Assembly: GCA_904066235.2 (NCBI GenBank)
Contig: CAJFCV020000001.1
Location: 14,751,291-14,815,290 of the forward strand
Reading direction: 5' to 3'
DNA from: Bursaphelenchus xylophilus
Lineage: Eukaryota; Nematoda; Chromadorea; Rhabditida; Aphelenchoididae
Length of the DNA stretch: 64,000 nucleotides
The notes below the pieces were generated by a model. That model searched no databases and had not been told where the DNA came from. It saw only the letters and a list, made by a program, of their open reading frames with translations. A program made the translations under genes and the position numbers. Shown here one piece after another: positions 34,536 through 47,003 of the stretch. How positions within the stretch are numbered: position 1 is the stretch's first letter; every line of letters begins with the position of its first letter.

Positions 34536-35300
34536 TTACTGCTTATCTCCGTTGACGATTTGAGAGGCAATACGGTCCAGATCTTGTCGGCCTTGTTTGG
34601 AGAGAACGCGGCCACCGGAGGCGTGTTTCTCCACCCATTTGATTCCTTCCAAAGTCTGGAGGGCCTTTCTCAAAACGGATCCGGAGGCACGGTTGAAGTG
34701 GTTGGGACGGCTGCCACGGCGCTTGTTTCCTCCATAGACTTTGCGGAGAGCTCCAACACCTGGAAATTGAGACAATAAGCAAATTAGATGCATGATCTTT
34801 TGTAATATAAATTTTAGTCAAACGTCCAAAATAAACCATCAATTTTGAGTCTATAGTTCAAAAATAAGTACACGTGAGCAACAAAAGTCTTCAAAAGATC
34901 ACTTATTTTACGAATATAAAAAAAAGTTGAGCATGACCTGACTAGTAAGAAAATATCTCAAAGAAATCTTCCCAGCAGCATGTCAAATCACAAACCGCTG
35001 CGCTAATTCACTTTCTAATTCAGAAATATACCTCCTCAAATCAGCTCCCCTAAAAATCATCAACAAGAACATCAAAAACAACTCACCAGCGGGGTTGCGG
35101 ATGTAGAGACGACGAGCAATGGAAGCAGTGCGGGTGAAGTACCAGTCAGGGTCAACTGGAGCCAATTCCTTGTGGGAAGCGAGCTTGACGAGATCGGCCC
35201 ATTCGGGGACCTTGACTTTGCCGGATTTCTTCAGGAAGTCAGCGATCTTCTGAACGACCTCAGTTTGATCAACGTCTTTAACACTAGTTGGGCGTCCCAT
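34536..35300 (-). CDS. rps-19: 40S ribosomal protein S19 (eS19)
   Basis: Two exons, 35087-35300 and 34536-34759, give 145 residues, the usual family length. The protein starts [11 protein letters not shown] and includes [18 protein letters not shown], then [24 protein letters not shown] and [11 protein letters not shown], all hallmarks of eS19. CAG lies 15 bases upstream of the ATG (TTATTGCAG), a likely trans-splice or 5' UTR acceptor. Confidence 0.98.
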
Positions 35301-36203
35301 TCTGAGCTTGAGGTTCTGCAATAAATCCGTGGTCAAAAAGCTGGGTAACAACAAAATCTTCAAGTTGAAGTAAAACCCGGTCAGAAGAAACGCGAATAAA
35401 GCATCCAAAAATCAAAATCTAGATAGCAACATCAGACATCTAAAACAAGGTAAATTTTGTCCGAACCCTGAAAATTACACTTCCACTGGCAAAGCCAAGA
35501 AAATCACACAGAAAATTGTAAAATTTCGGCAATTTTTTCGAGAAAAAAGAACATTTTTCAGAGTTAGGAGTTTGGCCTACAGTAACGCTTTTCGCGTCGG
35601 GACGAATAATGCCAGGCGCTCTTTCGAATCCGAATTTTTTGCGAAAAAGCGGGGAACACATCGACAGAAGCGCGTTCAAAAAAGACTTCCGCAAGCTGCG
35701 CCCGAACCAAAACGAGAATTTACAGAAATGCACGCAAGTTTATATTGCAGCGTCTAAAATTGCCGATTTTGGTGTTCTTCGATATTATGAGGCAGTAAGA
35801 GGCGTTTCACTGATGGGTTTTCAAGAATCGGCCGTTTAACCAAGATCCATCATGGTTTTTACTACTTTGCAACTAAAAGATTATGGATAACATATTTTTT
35901 TTGGGTTTCAACGAAAAATATTTATTGTCAAGTTTAATATAAGAATTCCTTCAACTATTACCAAGTTCGTTCTTGACGTACAACGTGTACATACATGCCA
36001 AAACAGCACTTTCCTCGTCTTATTTCGCCTAAATTCTTGCTTTTTTTGCATGGCAGCTCGCGCCCGTGCGTTCTTTTCGAATAAAAAGAAGAAGTCCCAT
36101 TTTCAGTGTTCCTTCCAATTTTTCTGGTTGTTTTTTGCGTAAGTGGCGTGAAAAAAGAACGCACTTATTCTCGAGTCGTCTCCGTCGCGTACGTAAATGT
36201 AAA
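35301..36203. other. Interval between rps-19 and hsr-9, two doubtful short frames
   Basis: On plus, 35609-35839 is open from MPGALSNPNFLRKSGEHID. On minus, 35908-36051 reads MQKKQEFRRNKTRKVL with a CTRC motif shortly after. Both have protein-like composition but neither has partner exons. The region must also hold both promoters. I do not assign a gene. Confidence 0.3.
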
Positions 36204-39200
36204 ATGTCTCAAGGTGAGTTCTAATTTTATTATACTAGGCATCTGCAATTATGGCCGACCTTTTTAACAATAATCCTTCATTTCCAGGACCGAGTAGCGA
36301 TTTGGACTCCCAAGGGTAAGAAGTTGCTAATTCTCTGTTCTCCCATCGTTTTTGGGGGGAGTTGGACTATTTTCGAAAAGATTTTTTAGATTTTGGATAA
36401 TATTTTCCTTTTTAGAGCCAGCTCCATGCGCTTCTTGTTCGGTGGAAGTGCGGAGGCATTGAAGGCCGCTGAGTTGGCGGCGTTGAAGGCTCAGACCCAA
36501 GCCGATGAAGAAGACGTTCAAAGTTCCGAAAATCGGCAGCAAACAGAAAGAGACGATACTAATGTAAGAAAATTTGAATTTTTTGTTGAATTTTAGGTGA
36601 ATTCAGGCGGAAGATGTAGAAATGTGATGTCTCCTTTTCTTAGAGCTTTTATTATAGCCATTTTCAATCTAAATTTTGCGGAACTGAACTCTTTCTTATA
36701 TTGTACTTGACTAAAAGGTCTTCTTTCAGCATGGGAATGGCGATGGTCTCAGCACAGTCTACGAAGAATCCGCCGAAACCCCGGTAGAGATTGCAGAATC
36801 ACAGTCAAATGGAAATGGGACAACTCAAGAAGTTCCAGAGGAAAAGATCGAGGAGCAGCCGCAAGAGGTCCCAGAAGTTGTTGAGGATAATGTCGAGAAC
36901 TTCCTAGAAGAAAAGGAAGAGACTCAACAAGCTCCAGAAGAGCCCATGGAGGTTGGGGAAGAAGAAGAGAGTGCCGAAACGGCTGAGCCTGAAGTCGAGG
37001 AGCCAGTTGAGGAAGTTCAACAACAAGAAGATGGAGAAGATAAAATTGATGAGGTGGAGGAGCTTCAGGAAGATGAAGAAGTGGATGAACAAGTCCCAGA
37101 AGAGCCAGTAATTGTTGAGGAACCGGGGGAAGAACCAAAAGCTCAGTCTGAAGAGCCAAGGGAACAAGAAGAACAGCAAAATGAAGAAGACAAAACCTCA
37201 AAAACAGCAGTTGAGAACTCCCAAGGCCCTGAACTTTTATCCGTTTGGGCTCAGAAACCCGAATCCGAGCAGATTGAGTCTCCAGAAACTGTTATTGAGC
37301 CCGCTGAAGTTGGAGAAAAGGATAAAGATCCAGCTGAAGAAGCAAAAACTGTAGAGGACGAGGAAATTTCACAGCCAGAGGAACCGGAAGAAGCAGCTGC
37401 AGGTAAAAAACTTTTATTTTTTTGACTAAACTGATTAACCTTTGTCTAGTGTAATATAATTTTTTGCTTGAAAATGAAATTTTTTGACCTTGTTAGCATC
37501 GATTTGATATTAGAATGCTATTTTGAGTCAAATAATTGTATTTTTCAGCTAAAACTCCCCGTTCCACTCGCCGTGGCCGAAAGTCCGAAGCCGATAAAGC
37601 CCAGGAAACCCCCAAACCGGCTCCAAGATCAAGCCGGCGCAACAAACAAACTGAAATTGAAGAGAGCGTTGAGGAAAAGGAGGAAGAGAAGCCAGAAGAA
37701 CCTCCAGGTAAGGGAAATTGACCTTATTTTAGATAATTTCGGGTGTTATTTTAGCTAAAACCCCCCGTCGAGGACGTCGTTCCGTCCCAGAAGCGACTGA
37801 AAAGCCAGTTGAACAGCCGAAATCAGCTCCCAGAGGACGTCGCGGCCGAAGATCAGAGCCGGAAAAGGTCGAGGAAGAGGAGGAAAAGGTGGAGGTTGAG
37901 ACAGAAGAGAAAGAAAAGAAGCCGGAAGAGGTCGATGAGGTAGTTGAGGAGGTCGAAGAAAAACCAAAAAGTGAGGATTTAAATATTTTTTGTTTGGAAT
38001 TTTAGGTTGAATAATACGACGATTTTTTACAAATTTGGACAAAAGTAGAGGGAATGCTGAAGAAGGAATTAATTTTTGATCCTTTTAGCCTCAGGCAGAA
38101 CCCCCAGATCCGCCAAAAAGGCCGACAAAACCCCAGCTTCCACGGCCAAGCCGAAGAAAACTCGGCTCTCTCAAGCCGATAAACTCAAGGAGGATCTGAA
38201 GGAAAGCGGGATCACTATCGACGAAGACACCCCAGCCGGTGGCCGTCGATCCAGCCGAAGAAAACCGGCAGAAGAACCGAAAGCCGCCGAAACACCGAAG
38301 CCCCCCAAAAATACCCCGAAATCCAGAAAAACCCCGTCGAAAAAGGATACCCCCAAGGAAAAGGAAGAGGAAAAGGACGAAGAAATGGAAGTAGATGAAG
38401 AAGAGAAGGAGGAGGCAGAAGAAGAACCCAAGCCGACCCCGAGAAGAGGCCGAAAAGCGGCCGAGAAATCGGAAGTAACCCCCAAAAAGCCGGCCCGCGG
38501 AAGAAAACCGGCCACGGAACCGAGGAAACCCGCCAAAAAGGCGACGAATTTGAATAAAACCGCCGATCCGGATGATCCATTCAATTTCGACTCACAAGGA
38601 AATAATCATCCACAGCCGCTTTTCAGCGTAAGCCGATTTTTGAGATTTTTTGGGAAATTTTTTATTTTTGATTTTTTTTTGTTAAATTGAGATGATTTTT
38701 GAATTTTTTTAGGTGACCAAAGCCGGATTCAGCAACATCAAGTTCACGTTGTCGCCGAGGAACAAAAAACCAGCCGAGTATGTTGTAGTAGAAAGAATTG
38801 TTACCTAAAATTTTTGCAAATTTAGGGCCAGATATGCGAACACCGAGAAAGCCGTCGCCGAAAGACTGCAGTCCCAGCCGGAAGACCCCGAGGAGCCAGA
38901 ACAGTGTCAGTTGTCCATCACCGAGCTCAGCACCTCCACGCCGTCGGGGAAAGCCGCTTTGAAGTCGGTGACTCCAAGATCAGCGCAAAAAACTCCGAAG
39001 GCAAGAACTCCGGCTGAACCGAAAAGTGCACAAAGGGCTCCTAAGTATGTTTTGAGGGCTTGGGAAGGTGTTTTTTGTTGTTTTAGGGAGTTTCGGGCAA
39101 TTTCAGGTTTTCGTGGTGGGACCCAATTTTTTTAAAATTTTGAGAGATGCTTGGATTTTTGGAGCTAATATGAGTTTTTGTGTGTGAAATAGTAGAAAAT

Positions 39201-42032
39201 AGAAAAATTGTGGGTAATAGACATCATTGGTTCCAAAAAACCTTATTTTAGACAAAAACTTTGCTGAAATTGAAAAAAAGTTGATTTTTTGGTATTTTTG
39301 GAGTAAATGTGTATAATAATGTCTTTATAATGTTCCAGAGAAAAGAAAGAAACCCCCAAGGCTGTGGAGAAACGCGCCGAACCCGAGATAACAGCTCCAG
39401 TTGTCCCGAAAGAGGATCAAAAAGACATTGACTTCGCCCATGAACCCTTCCCAACCGGAATGCGAGTTTTTGCCCTCTGGGGAAGAGAACTCTATCCCGC
39501 GATTGTGGTCGACCGCGACGGACTCGGCCGTTACAAGGTGTTCTTTGTTGAAGATAACCTCCATCGAGACATCCCACCAACTGGAATCGTCCCGTTAGCC
39601 TGGCTCAAAGAGGGCACAAGTCTCACCATTACCAACGATGACGAGCTACAGGTCGATGTGCAGGTCACCAATGTCCCAGCGACGGACAATGTGGAGGAAT
39701 GGGTGAACGCAATCTTTGAAGTGAAGGATGAAGAAGGAAACTATAAAACGTAGGGTTTTGAGGAGTTTGTAGTGGAAGATTGAGGGCTAGAATTAAAAGG
39801 AAAGTACTTCTATGGAGTATGGAGTTACAGGTCGAGACATATATCAAAAAATCGCAAAATTTTTCTGATTCAGAATGTGTAAAAGTTAGCTGCTTAATTT
39901 TGGTTTGTAAGGGTGAAAAGTCCACAGAACTTTTCTCGCCACACCACGCAAATGCCTTTTTGATCAAGTTTTTATCAATTCAAAAGTTTTGTTTTGAGCT
40001 AAAGTAAACTTTCACAAGCCTTAAAATATCAAATTTGATTAATGCTACACCTTAGTAGAAGTTACAATGTAAAAAAGAGGCGTTGTAGTATTAATCAAAG
40101 TTGATATTTTAAGGCTTTTCAAGATGCCAGGGTTTACTTTAGCTCAAAACAAAGCTTTTTAATTGATAAAAACTTGGTCAAAAAGGCATTTTCGTGGTGT
40201 TGCGAGACATATTCTGTGGATTTTTCACTCTTACAAAACAAAATTAGGCAGCTTACGTTTACATATTCGGAATCAGAAAGATTTTGCGATTTTTTTGATG
40301 TATGTCTCGACCTGTAACTCCATTTACCATAGAAGTGCTTTCGTTGTAATTTTTGGTATTTAACACTAATTATTTTACCTTTAGTTTGCCCTGGTCCAAG
40401 CTCTACTTGACCCTGCAACAACAAAAAACAATCGGAGTACCCAAGAATAAGTCGGTGGTGGTGGGTGAGGACAATGTGGTCCCAAGATCTCGCCGATCCC
40501 ATGCCGCCGTCCCCACCACCCCACAAGAGCCCAAGAAGACTCCCGGAAGAAAACGAAAAGCGGATCAGGAGGAAACGACCGAAACTCCAACAGAACCCAA
40601 AGCTAAACGAGGAAGAAAACCGAAGACTCCGCTGGCTGAAAACACACAAGAAGAGGTGGAACTGAGCACGGAGGAGCTGTTCAAAGGCCGTTACTACCTT
40701 TTAACTTCATCTGCTCGACGCGCCAACAGTAAGTTATATTGGAGTTGAGGGCAGGTGTAATATGGGAGGAAATTGGTGGAATTTTAAAGTTTTGATTGGG
40801 TTTTGGAAAGTTTTGGGTGTTTTTTGGGATGCTTGTGGGTTGGAAAAAGGTTAGAAATGATTTGAACGAGCTGTCTTGATCATCAGGGTTTTCGTGGTGG
40901 GACAAAAAAAAATTAAAATTTTTTGAAATTCAAGCAAAAGTAAGCAGATTGGCTTTGGATGTGCAGAAAATAAAAGATTAATGCCGTATTTTCAGTTACC
41001 GAATTCAACAAACGGGAGTTCAAGGCCATGATCGAAGCCAGAGGTGGGCATGTGGCAGAGGAAATTTCGGAACTCCCGGAAGACGCGGAGGCCTATCTGG
41101 TGGCGGATACCTTCTACAGAACCCACAAGTACCTCTTTGCACTGGCTGCGGATATTCCTTGCGTTCACTTTAGCTGGGTTCAACAGTGCGTTGATCAGGT
41201 GAGTCTAGTATAATATAAAAAATTTTAAAAAATTGGATTTTTTCTGTTGGAAATTAGCTAAAATGGAATTTAAATGCTAGTTAGAGATGTTTGAGATTAT
41301 TTTTTAGACAAGAAATTATAGTATTTGGTGGTGTAATATGATTTTTTTTTCAGAACAAGATCCTCCCCTACCAAAATTTCCTTCTCCCGGCTGGAATCTC
41401 GGCCTTGGACGACGAACAGTACCCGTGCAAACCGCTGAAAGGCCGCCTGCTGAAGGGGAAAAGGATGCTGGTTTATTCGAGCCAACCGGCCGCCGAAAAC
41501 GCGGTCCAATTCACGGATATCTGGCGCCCACTGCTGAACACGCTCGGCGCCACGGTCCTCAAGTCTCCGGACTCTAAACACGAAGAAACGAAGCAGTTCA
41601 TCATCGATAATGACTTCGATTACATGTTGACTGACAGAAGTTGCACTCCGGAGTTGGTCCAGGCCGTCGAAGCGAAGGGAAAGAAGGTAGTCAGCTCAAA
41701 TCTGGTCATCCATGTAAGTTTTTGGAGGAGTAGAAGTGATCTTATGCGGTTTGATGGGGTTAGCGGCATTTTGGAGAAGTTGGTTAGGGCGCAGTTCGCG
41801 GAAAATAGAAATTGATAAATTAGCCGTAATTTTGGAATAATCTTAAAATACAGACTACTTATGGTCATAATAAAGTTTTTTAGTATTTTTCAGAGGAGTT
41901 TTGGGATTTTAGTATATTTTTTATATTGTACATGGTCATATTAGACATCAATATTATTATTTTTTTCAGGGCATTGTCACCGGCGATTGGGTCGACGTCA
42001 GCGCCCATCCATCCTTCTCACCCTCCGCCTAA
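36204..42032 (+). CDS. hsr-9: 53BP1-like DNA-damage protein (HSR-9): Tudor plus tandem BRCT
   Basis: Fourteen exons join in phase to 1145 residues: 36204-36213, 36288-36315, 36416-36563, 36730-37402, 37549-37707, 37755-37970, 38089-38627, 38713-38777, 38826-39044, 39339-39749, 40385-40728, 40996-41198, 41354-41713, 41970-42032. The first 280 residues are very acidic. Exons 5-7 encode basic TPRxxRRGRK repeats like AT-hooks. Exon 10 gives the Tudor domain (about 715-790: ALWGRELYPAIVV, RYKVFF). Exons 11-14 give two BRCT domains (about 915-1005 and 1040-1140), with WVQQC in the first. 53BP1 reads H4K20 methylation at DNA breaks. Introns 9 and 11 carry TTTTCGTGGTGGGAC; intron 10 holds a foldback. 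Confidence 0.95.
39829..40320. repeat. Foldback repeat in hsr-9 intron 10
   Basis: TTACAGGTCGAGACATAT at the left and its inverse at the right bound arms of about 200 bases that match inversely (CTTAAAATATCAA, TAGCTCAAAACAAA). It fills most of a 635-bp intron that is otherwise short. Confidence 0.8.
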
Positions 42033-42458
42033 GCCCATTCGAATATTTAACCCTTTTAAGATTAAATTATAATTTTCCCAACTTTTTTTCTTTTTCATTT
42101 ATATTATATTGTTTGATCTCTTTTCTCTTTTTTTTTGGCTGTAGTTGTTAATAAATAATGATATAGAGAGTAGGAGAGGTGATGTGTTTGGGTGGTATCT
42201 AATTAATTTGTACGGTTTTTTGAAGCTGGAAGACTTGCAACGGAATGCCAAAAATAGCGGGAAATTTGAATTTTTAGACCGGAAAAGAGATAGAAACAGC
42301 AGGTATGCGTTGTAAATTTGATTCATTTGCAGAAATATTTTTTCTTCGTTTTTACACATTTTCGTCACATAAAACGGAATGCCAAAAATGGCGGGAAATT
42401 TGAATTTTTAAATTAAAAGGGATAGCAAGAAAAATTGTACGTTGTAAATTTGATTATA
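42033..42458. repeat. 3' flank of hsr-9 with a GCCAAAAATGGCGGG tandem pair
   Basis: Two ~138-base units start CGGAATGCCAAAAATRGCGG at about 42240 and 42376. The second is split by the Tc1-like element; its remainder resumes after 43427 (ATTTACAGAAACATTTTTGC), proving insertion into a pre-existing tandem repeat. Confidence 0.65.
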
Positions 42459-43425
42459 CAGTGCGCGACAAAATTATAACCGCACTTTAGAAATTGCTGT
42501 AACTTTTTTGGTTGTCAATAGAAATGTGTCATATTTGGCTCCAATATGCACTAATCTCTAACAAATCATGTGCCAAAAAAATTATTTCGGGAAATTCCCC
42601 CAATTTGGAAAAAAATTGAAAAAACCAAAATTTTGATGATTTTCTATGCGACAAAATTATAACCGCACTTACGAATTTGGTTAATTAGCCTAATTAAATC
42701 ACTGAATAACAATAACTAATGTTTAGTTACGTTGCTTGATGCTTCAATAACGTCGACTAAATAGCCGGGAATACTCTGGGCAAAGTTTCTTAACCTCTTC
42801 TGGCCAATATTGTGCCAGAATCAGAAAAGTGCCTATTTTAGCTCAGTTACTGTAAAATAATGGCTGTTGGTTAGCAAACCTGGAAGCGCCACACGTTCTC
42901 TATCGGATTTAAATCCAAGGAAGACATAGGCGCGTTTGGGATAGCAATTCCGTGGTGTTTAAGGAACAGCTTTGTCGACCAGCTAAGGTATACGCGAGCA
43001 CTGCCCTGCATTAACGTGCAGCCTGGTTGCCAACACGTTACCAGATGCTTGCCTAAGACTCCCTAGTACCCAACGATACTCATCTGAGTTGATGTGCCCG
43101 TCAATCGAAGCGCTCCGGTTCTTGGAAGGCGCTCCAAATCATCAACTAGCCATCTAAAACGCTACGGCGCGGAAAATAACGCGTTTCTCTTCTGATTTTA
43201 CGTCTGTAATGTAGGTAATGTGTGAAGCCGTCAGGTACATCATTTGGCCATAAAACCTCCATGGATTTGTTTTTTTCCAAATTGGGGAAATTTCCCGAAA
43301 TAATTTTTTGGCACATGATTCGTGAGAGATTAGTGCATATTGGAGCCAAATATGACACATTTCTTTTGACAACCAAAAAAGTTACAGCAATTTCTAAAGT
43401 GCGGTTATAATTTTGTCGCGCACTG
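42459..43425 (-). pseudogene. Degenerate Tc1-like transposon with broken transposase
   Basis: Flanked by TA with termini CAGTGCGCGACAAAATTATA; inverted arms reach about 150 bases. On the minus strand a transposase remnant reads SSLDLNPIENVWR, the conserved DDE C-terminal motif, and upstream fragments such as SIDGHINSDEYRWVL. Stops and frameshifts break it. The element is 967 bp and clearly dead. Confidence 0.85.
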
Positions 43426-43481
43426 TACATTTACAGAAACATTTTTGCTTCCTTTTTACACATTTTCGTCACAAAAAATGT

Positions 43482-43880
43482 CCCAGGAACGGACAATGTG
43501 GAGGAATGGGTGAACCACGTCAATCCAGCGCATTTTCCGAACCGTTTCGAAACTTCATGTCGTTTTCATTGATTTAAAAGAAAGACGAAATGTCGCGAAA
43601 TTATCGGCACTTTTTCCCGCCCGAAATAATTGCTTTTTGTCGAAAAGGAAGAAGAAAGATAAGAAAATGGTCTTTATCGGATAGTGACATTTCGTTTTGA
43701 ACGAATCATCAAAAAGGGGCGGGAAATTTTTTCTTCTATTCTGGATTGACGTCTTCTATTCTAGATTCATGAACGCAGTCTTTGAAGTGAAGGATGAAGA
43801 AGGAAACTATAAAACGTGGGTTTTTGAGGGGTTAATAGTGGAAGATTGAGGGCTAGAATTAACAAGGAAAGAATACTTCT
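43482..43880 (+). pseudogene. Duplicated fragment of hsr-9 exon 10, split by a short element
   Basis: ATGTCCCAGGAACGGACAAT at 43480 and AGTGAAGGATGAAGAAGGAA after 43785 match hsr-9 39676-39800, including the exon 10 donor and the first bases of intron 10. An ACGTCAATCCAG element (about 43516-43768) interrupts the copy, with TGAAC on both sides. Retention of intron sequence means the copy arose from DNA, not mRNA. Confidence 0.85.
43516..43768. mobile_element. Short element with ACGTCAATCCAG termini
   Basis: CACGTCAATCCAGCGC on the left and CTGGATTGACGTC on the right. It matches the copy inside foldback F1 (27733-27967). TGAAC direct repeats suggest a 5-bp target duplication. Confidence 0.7.
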
Positions 43881-44187
43881 ATGGGTTCAAGGGTGCACAC
43901 TTATCCCAAAACATGTCTGAGGGTTTTCTCCGATTTTGGCACGTCTCGACTGACTCTTTTACCCCATTATTACATTACTTTTGCTCAGTTGATGTTAGAA
44001 TACTGTCCCCGAAAATTAATACTCCAATTTGGCGAAAACTTCCGTCCAGGTGTTTATCTCCAACTAATAACACGTTTTCTCGACTATTTTGAGAGAATCT
44101 TGTGCTTCTACACTACTAACTTTTTTCTATTTTCAAAAAATAGAAATTTTTTTTTTTGAATTTTCGATTTTCTCAAGAAATTCACAA

Positions 44188-46814
44188 ATGTCGAGGGAAA
44201 TGTACCTATATTTGTCGAATATCATCAATTTTGTCTCCGTGACCCTCTGCGTTTTTGTTTTTGGAGTTTCGCGAATTTTGGCCAAACGAAAAATCCATGT
44301 GGAATATCAATTTATCGTCGCGTTTAATACCACAATCGACTTGGCGTATGCGATCACTTGTTTGGTTGAGGCACCGGTAAGGGTCTTTTTTGCGGTTTGA
44401 ATGCGGTAAAAGTACAATTTTTTTGGGGAAGTTGGATTACTGTAAAAATCAAAAAAAAATGGCGATACGACTTTTCGGGTCAACGATGTTATGAATCGTG
44501 TCGGTTTGTCGTTGTATGCATGGGGAGGCTAGGAGAAGGCTTAGTTAGTAGAAATGTAATATGATTGATCGGGTCCTACACGCCAATTTTTTATAGCTTC
44601 TCATCTTTTTTGAGGGTATTTTATATGTACTCACATCAATAATTTCTAGATAAAAGTTACGGATCTTTGTTTTTTTTCCCCACAAATTTTGGTCTGTTAT
44701 ATTTTAAAATAACTCGGGGTTAAGAAAACTAACGTTAGTAATAGCTAAAATTAGAAAAAATAAGCCTATTTCAAGTCTTTGCCGAGTCTCCGCCGAGCCT
44801 CCGCCGAGCTTTCGCCGATAATTCAATGGCATTGCCAGGCCTCATAGGCACTTCCAACAACTTTTTTTGAGTAACCACCTGCCCTACCCAGCGTATCAAT
44901 CGATTTTCTGTTGACCCGAACAGTCGTCAACCCGAAAAATCGGGACGTAAAAAATCGCTAAAAATCCCAAAAAAGAAACAAAAAAATCTCCAAAATTTCA
45001 GTGTTTTATTATGACAGACAACCTGTTCTTCCTGAGTATGGAGAACCACACATTCTCCACCGAGAACGACCGACTTGTGGCCTTTTTGGCCTTCACTTTC
45101 TGCGGCTTTCTCCAACTTCTCCTTCTCAACATCGCAATCCATTTTTATTATCGCTATAATGTGGTGCGTTTCTCGAATTACTGCTCCAAAACAAAGTTCC
45201 TGCTTCTTTATGGTGCCTGCTCACTATGGGTGGTACTGTACTTTGTCACAGCGCAGATTGAAATTCGGCCGGCGAGCAATTACATTGATGCTTTATATAC
45301 GATTCCCGACTTCGAAACGAATCCACCGATGGTTTATGTGTTTGATTTGGTAAGTGGAAGGGCTAGTGGTACTTGAAATATTCAGTTTTGGCTTCAATTT
45401 TGGTTTTCAAATTCAAATTTCGATTTTCCCGCCATTTTTGGCATTGTGTTTTAGATGGGAAATCATAACAAAAAATTGCTTCAAATCACCATAGAACATT
45501 TTCTGACTGTTTAAAAATTATTTTTGGCGATATTTTTATCACTTTTTTTTACCGCACAGTGCAAAAAAATAAACTTTTTTCGCACTGTGCGGAAAGATTA
45601 TGCTGAAAAAAATCTTTTTTTCAGAACTACTGGTCGTCAATCTTGACAACGCTAGACTTTCAACTCACTGGAATGGCATTTTACATCGTTGGGGGCTATT
45701 TTGGATTCAAAATTGTGAAGGAATTGCGACGATTAAAAGCGTCGGCTCGAAAAGCAATGGACGCACAGCGATATATGGTGCGAGTTTTGATTGTTCAGGT
45801 AAGTGAGAGACAAATTTTTGAAAAAATATTGTAATTGAAAATTCAAAAAAAAAAAATAAAATAAAATAAAAAAAATTTGCACAGTGCGACCGAAAAATAT
45901 TTTTTTGCACCGTGCAGAAAAATTGTTGTTTGTTCTTGCACTGTGCGGTCCGCAGGAAGAAAGGCTAATTTTTGCACAGTGCGGCCGAAAAAAGTCTCTT
46001 TGCACTGTGCACTGCGAAAGAAGAGACATTCTCGTTGCACGGTGCAAGCGGAGAAATTGAGGTTTGACTGCACAGTGCAATTGTAATTTTATATTTTTTT
46101 GCACTGTGCGCCTAAAAAACGGCAATATTTTTTTGCACGGTGCAAAAGTAAATGAGTGGGTTTTTTCGCACATTGTAGTCGCCAAAGACGTTCTGAAAAA
46201 TTTCTCACTTGGTTTTGTCATCATATTTTTCATGATGAGATTTTTTGCAAATTAAAAAAAAATTTTTTGATGTAGGTTTCTAATTCATCTATTCTAATAT
46301 TTTAGTCAAAAACTGAACATATTTTTTGAATATCAAACTTTATCTTGATGAAATTCTTGATGACTTTTTTATTTTTGGCTGCATTTTCATACCTTTTTCG
46401 TACCAGACATCTTAAAAATACATTTTCCGCCGTCAAAACACTAAAATATTCCCTAATTTTGTTGCCATCCCCCTTTTCACCTGTTTTTCTTTTATAAAAA
46501 ATTTAGCAATTCTAAACATCATGTTTAATATATAACACAAAAACTTTAATCCCCCAAAATTTCAGGCGATTTACCCTTTATTGGTCCTGTTGTTACCATC
46601 CACAATCATGGTCAGTCTCTTCTTTTTACACAAAACATTCGTCCCATTCTGTTTTGTAATGGGATTGTCCGTCCAATCCCTGCCAATTTTGAATGCAATC
46701 TCGGTCCTATTGTTGGTGCCCTGCTATCGCAAATTGATCACTGGCTCAAAGGTGTCCTCACTCAACACAACTCCGTCCATAAAAAGCCCTAAAAGCTTGT
46801 TATTTTTCAAATAA
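44188..46814 (+). CDS. Nematode seven-helix chemoreceptor (Str/Srd-like superfamily)
   Basis: Four exons, 44188-44376, 45002-45349, 45625-45798 and 46566-46814, join in phase to 319 residues. Seven hydrophobic segments can be followed, with N-glycosylation-type ENHTFS in the loop after helix 2. A basic third loop (KELRRLKASARKAMDAQRY) follows helix 5, and the last helix reads LNAISVLLLVPCYRK, the NxxxxxxxxxYR ending typical of the Str superfamily. It is probably a ciliary chemosensory receptor; the exact family is uncertain. Intron 1 carries a mobile-element relic and introns 2-3 carry palindromes. The TAA stop lies within AATAAA. Confidence 0.85.
44520..44945 (-). mobile_element. Short copy of the 4.45-kb outer element (empty site for MITE A)
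   Basis: In reverse complement it matches 4455-4641 joined directly to 5086-5260 (GGGTAGGGCAGGT, GTTGGAAGTG, GACTTGAAATA, then CTAACGTTAGTTTTCTT, GATCCGTAACTTTTATC). It sits in chemoreceptor intron 1. Confidence 0.8.
45554..45590. repeat. Two palindromes in chemoreceptor intron 2
   Basis: GCACAGTGC and GCACTGTGC, 28 bases apart, just upstream of the acceptor. A minimal two-copy cluster. Confidence 0.8.
45878..46143. repeat. GCACNGTGC array in chemoreceptor intron 3
   Basis: About nine palindromes at 20-35-base spacing near the 5' end of the intron. Confidence 0.88.
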
Positions 46815-47003
46815 AATTTTTGTTTGGTTTTCGCACAGTGCAAAAAACAAAATTTTTTTCCAGCACAGCTCCTGTTTATGTTGAAATTTTTCCAAGAAGT
46901 CTGGTAAATCATATTTCGTTTATTTTTTCACGAATTCTACAGTAATTTCACCATACAGTAGAAAATAAGCAGTAAAGAAACAGTTGACCCAAATTGGTGA
47001 GAA

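Noticed and set aside
38171..38584. Minus-strand frame opposite hsr-9 exon 7, Ser/Phe-rich
   Set aside because: It is the antisense shadow of the Lys/Glu-rich exon, without splice sites or family resemblance.
42459..43425. Active transposon
   Set aside because: The transposase frame is broken by several stops and frameshifts although TIRs and TA duplications remain.
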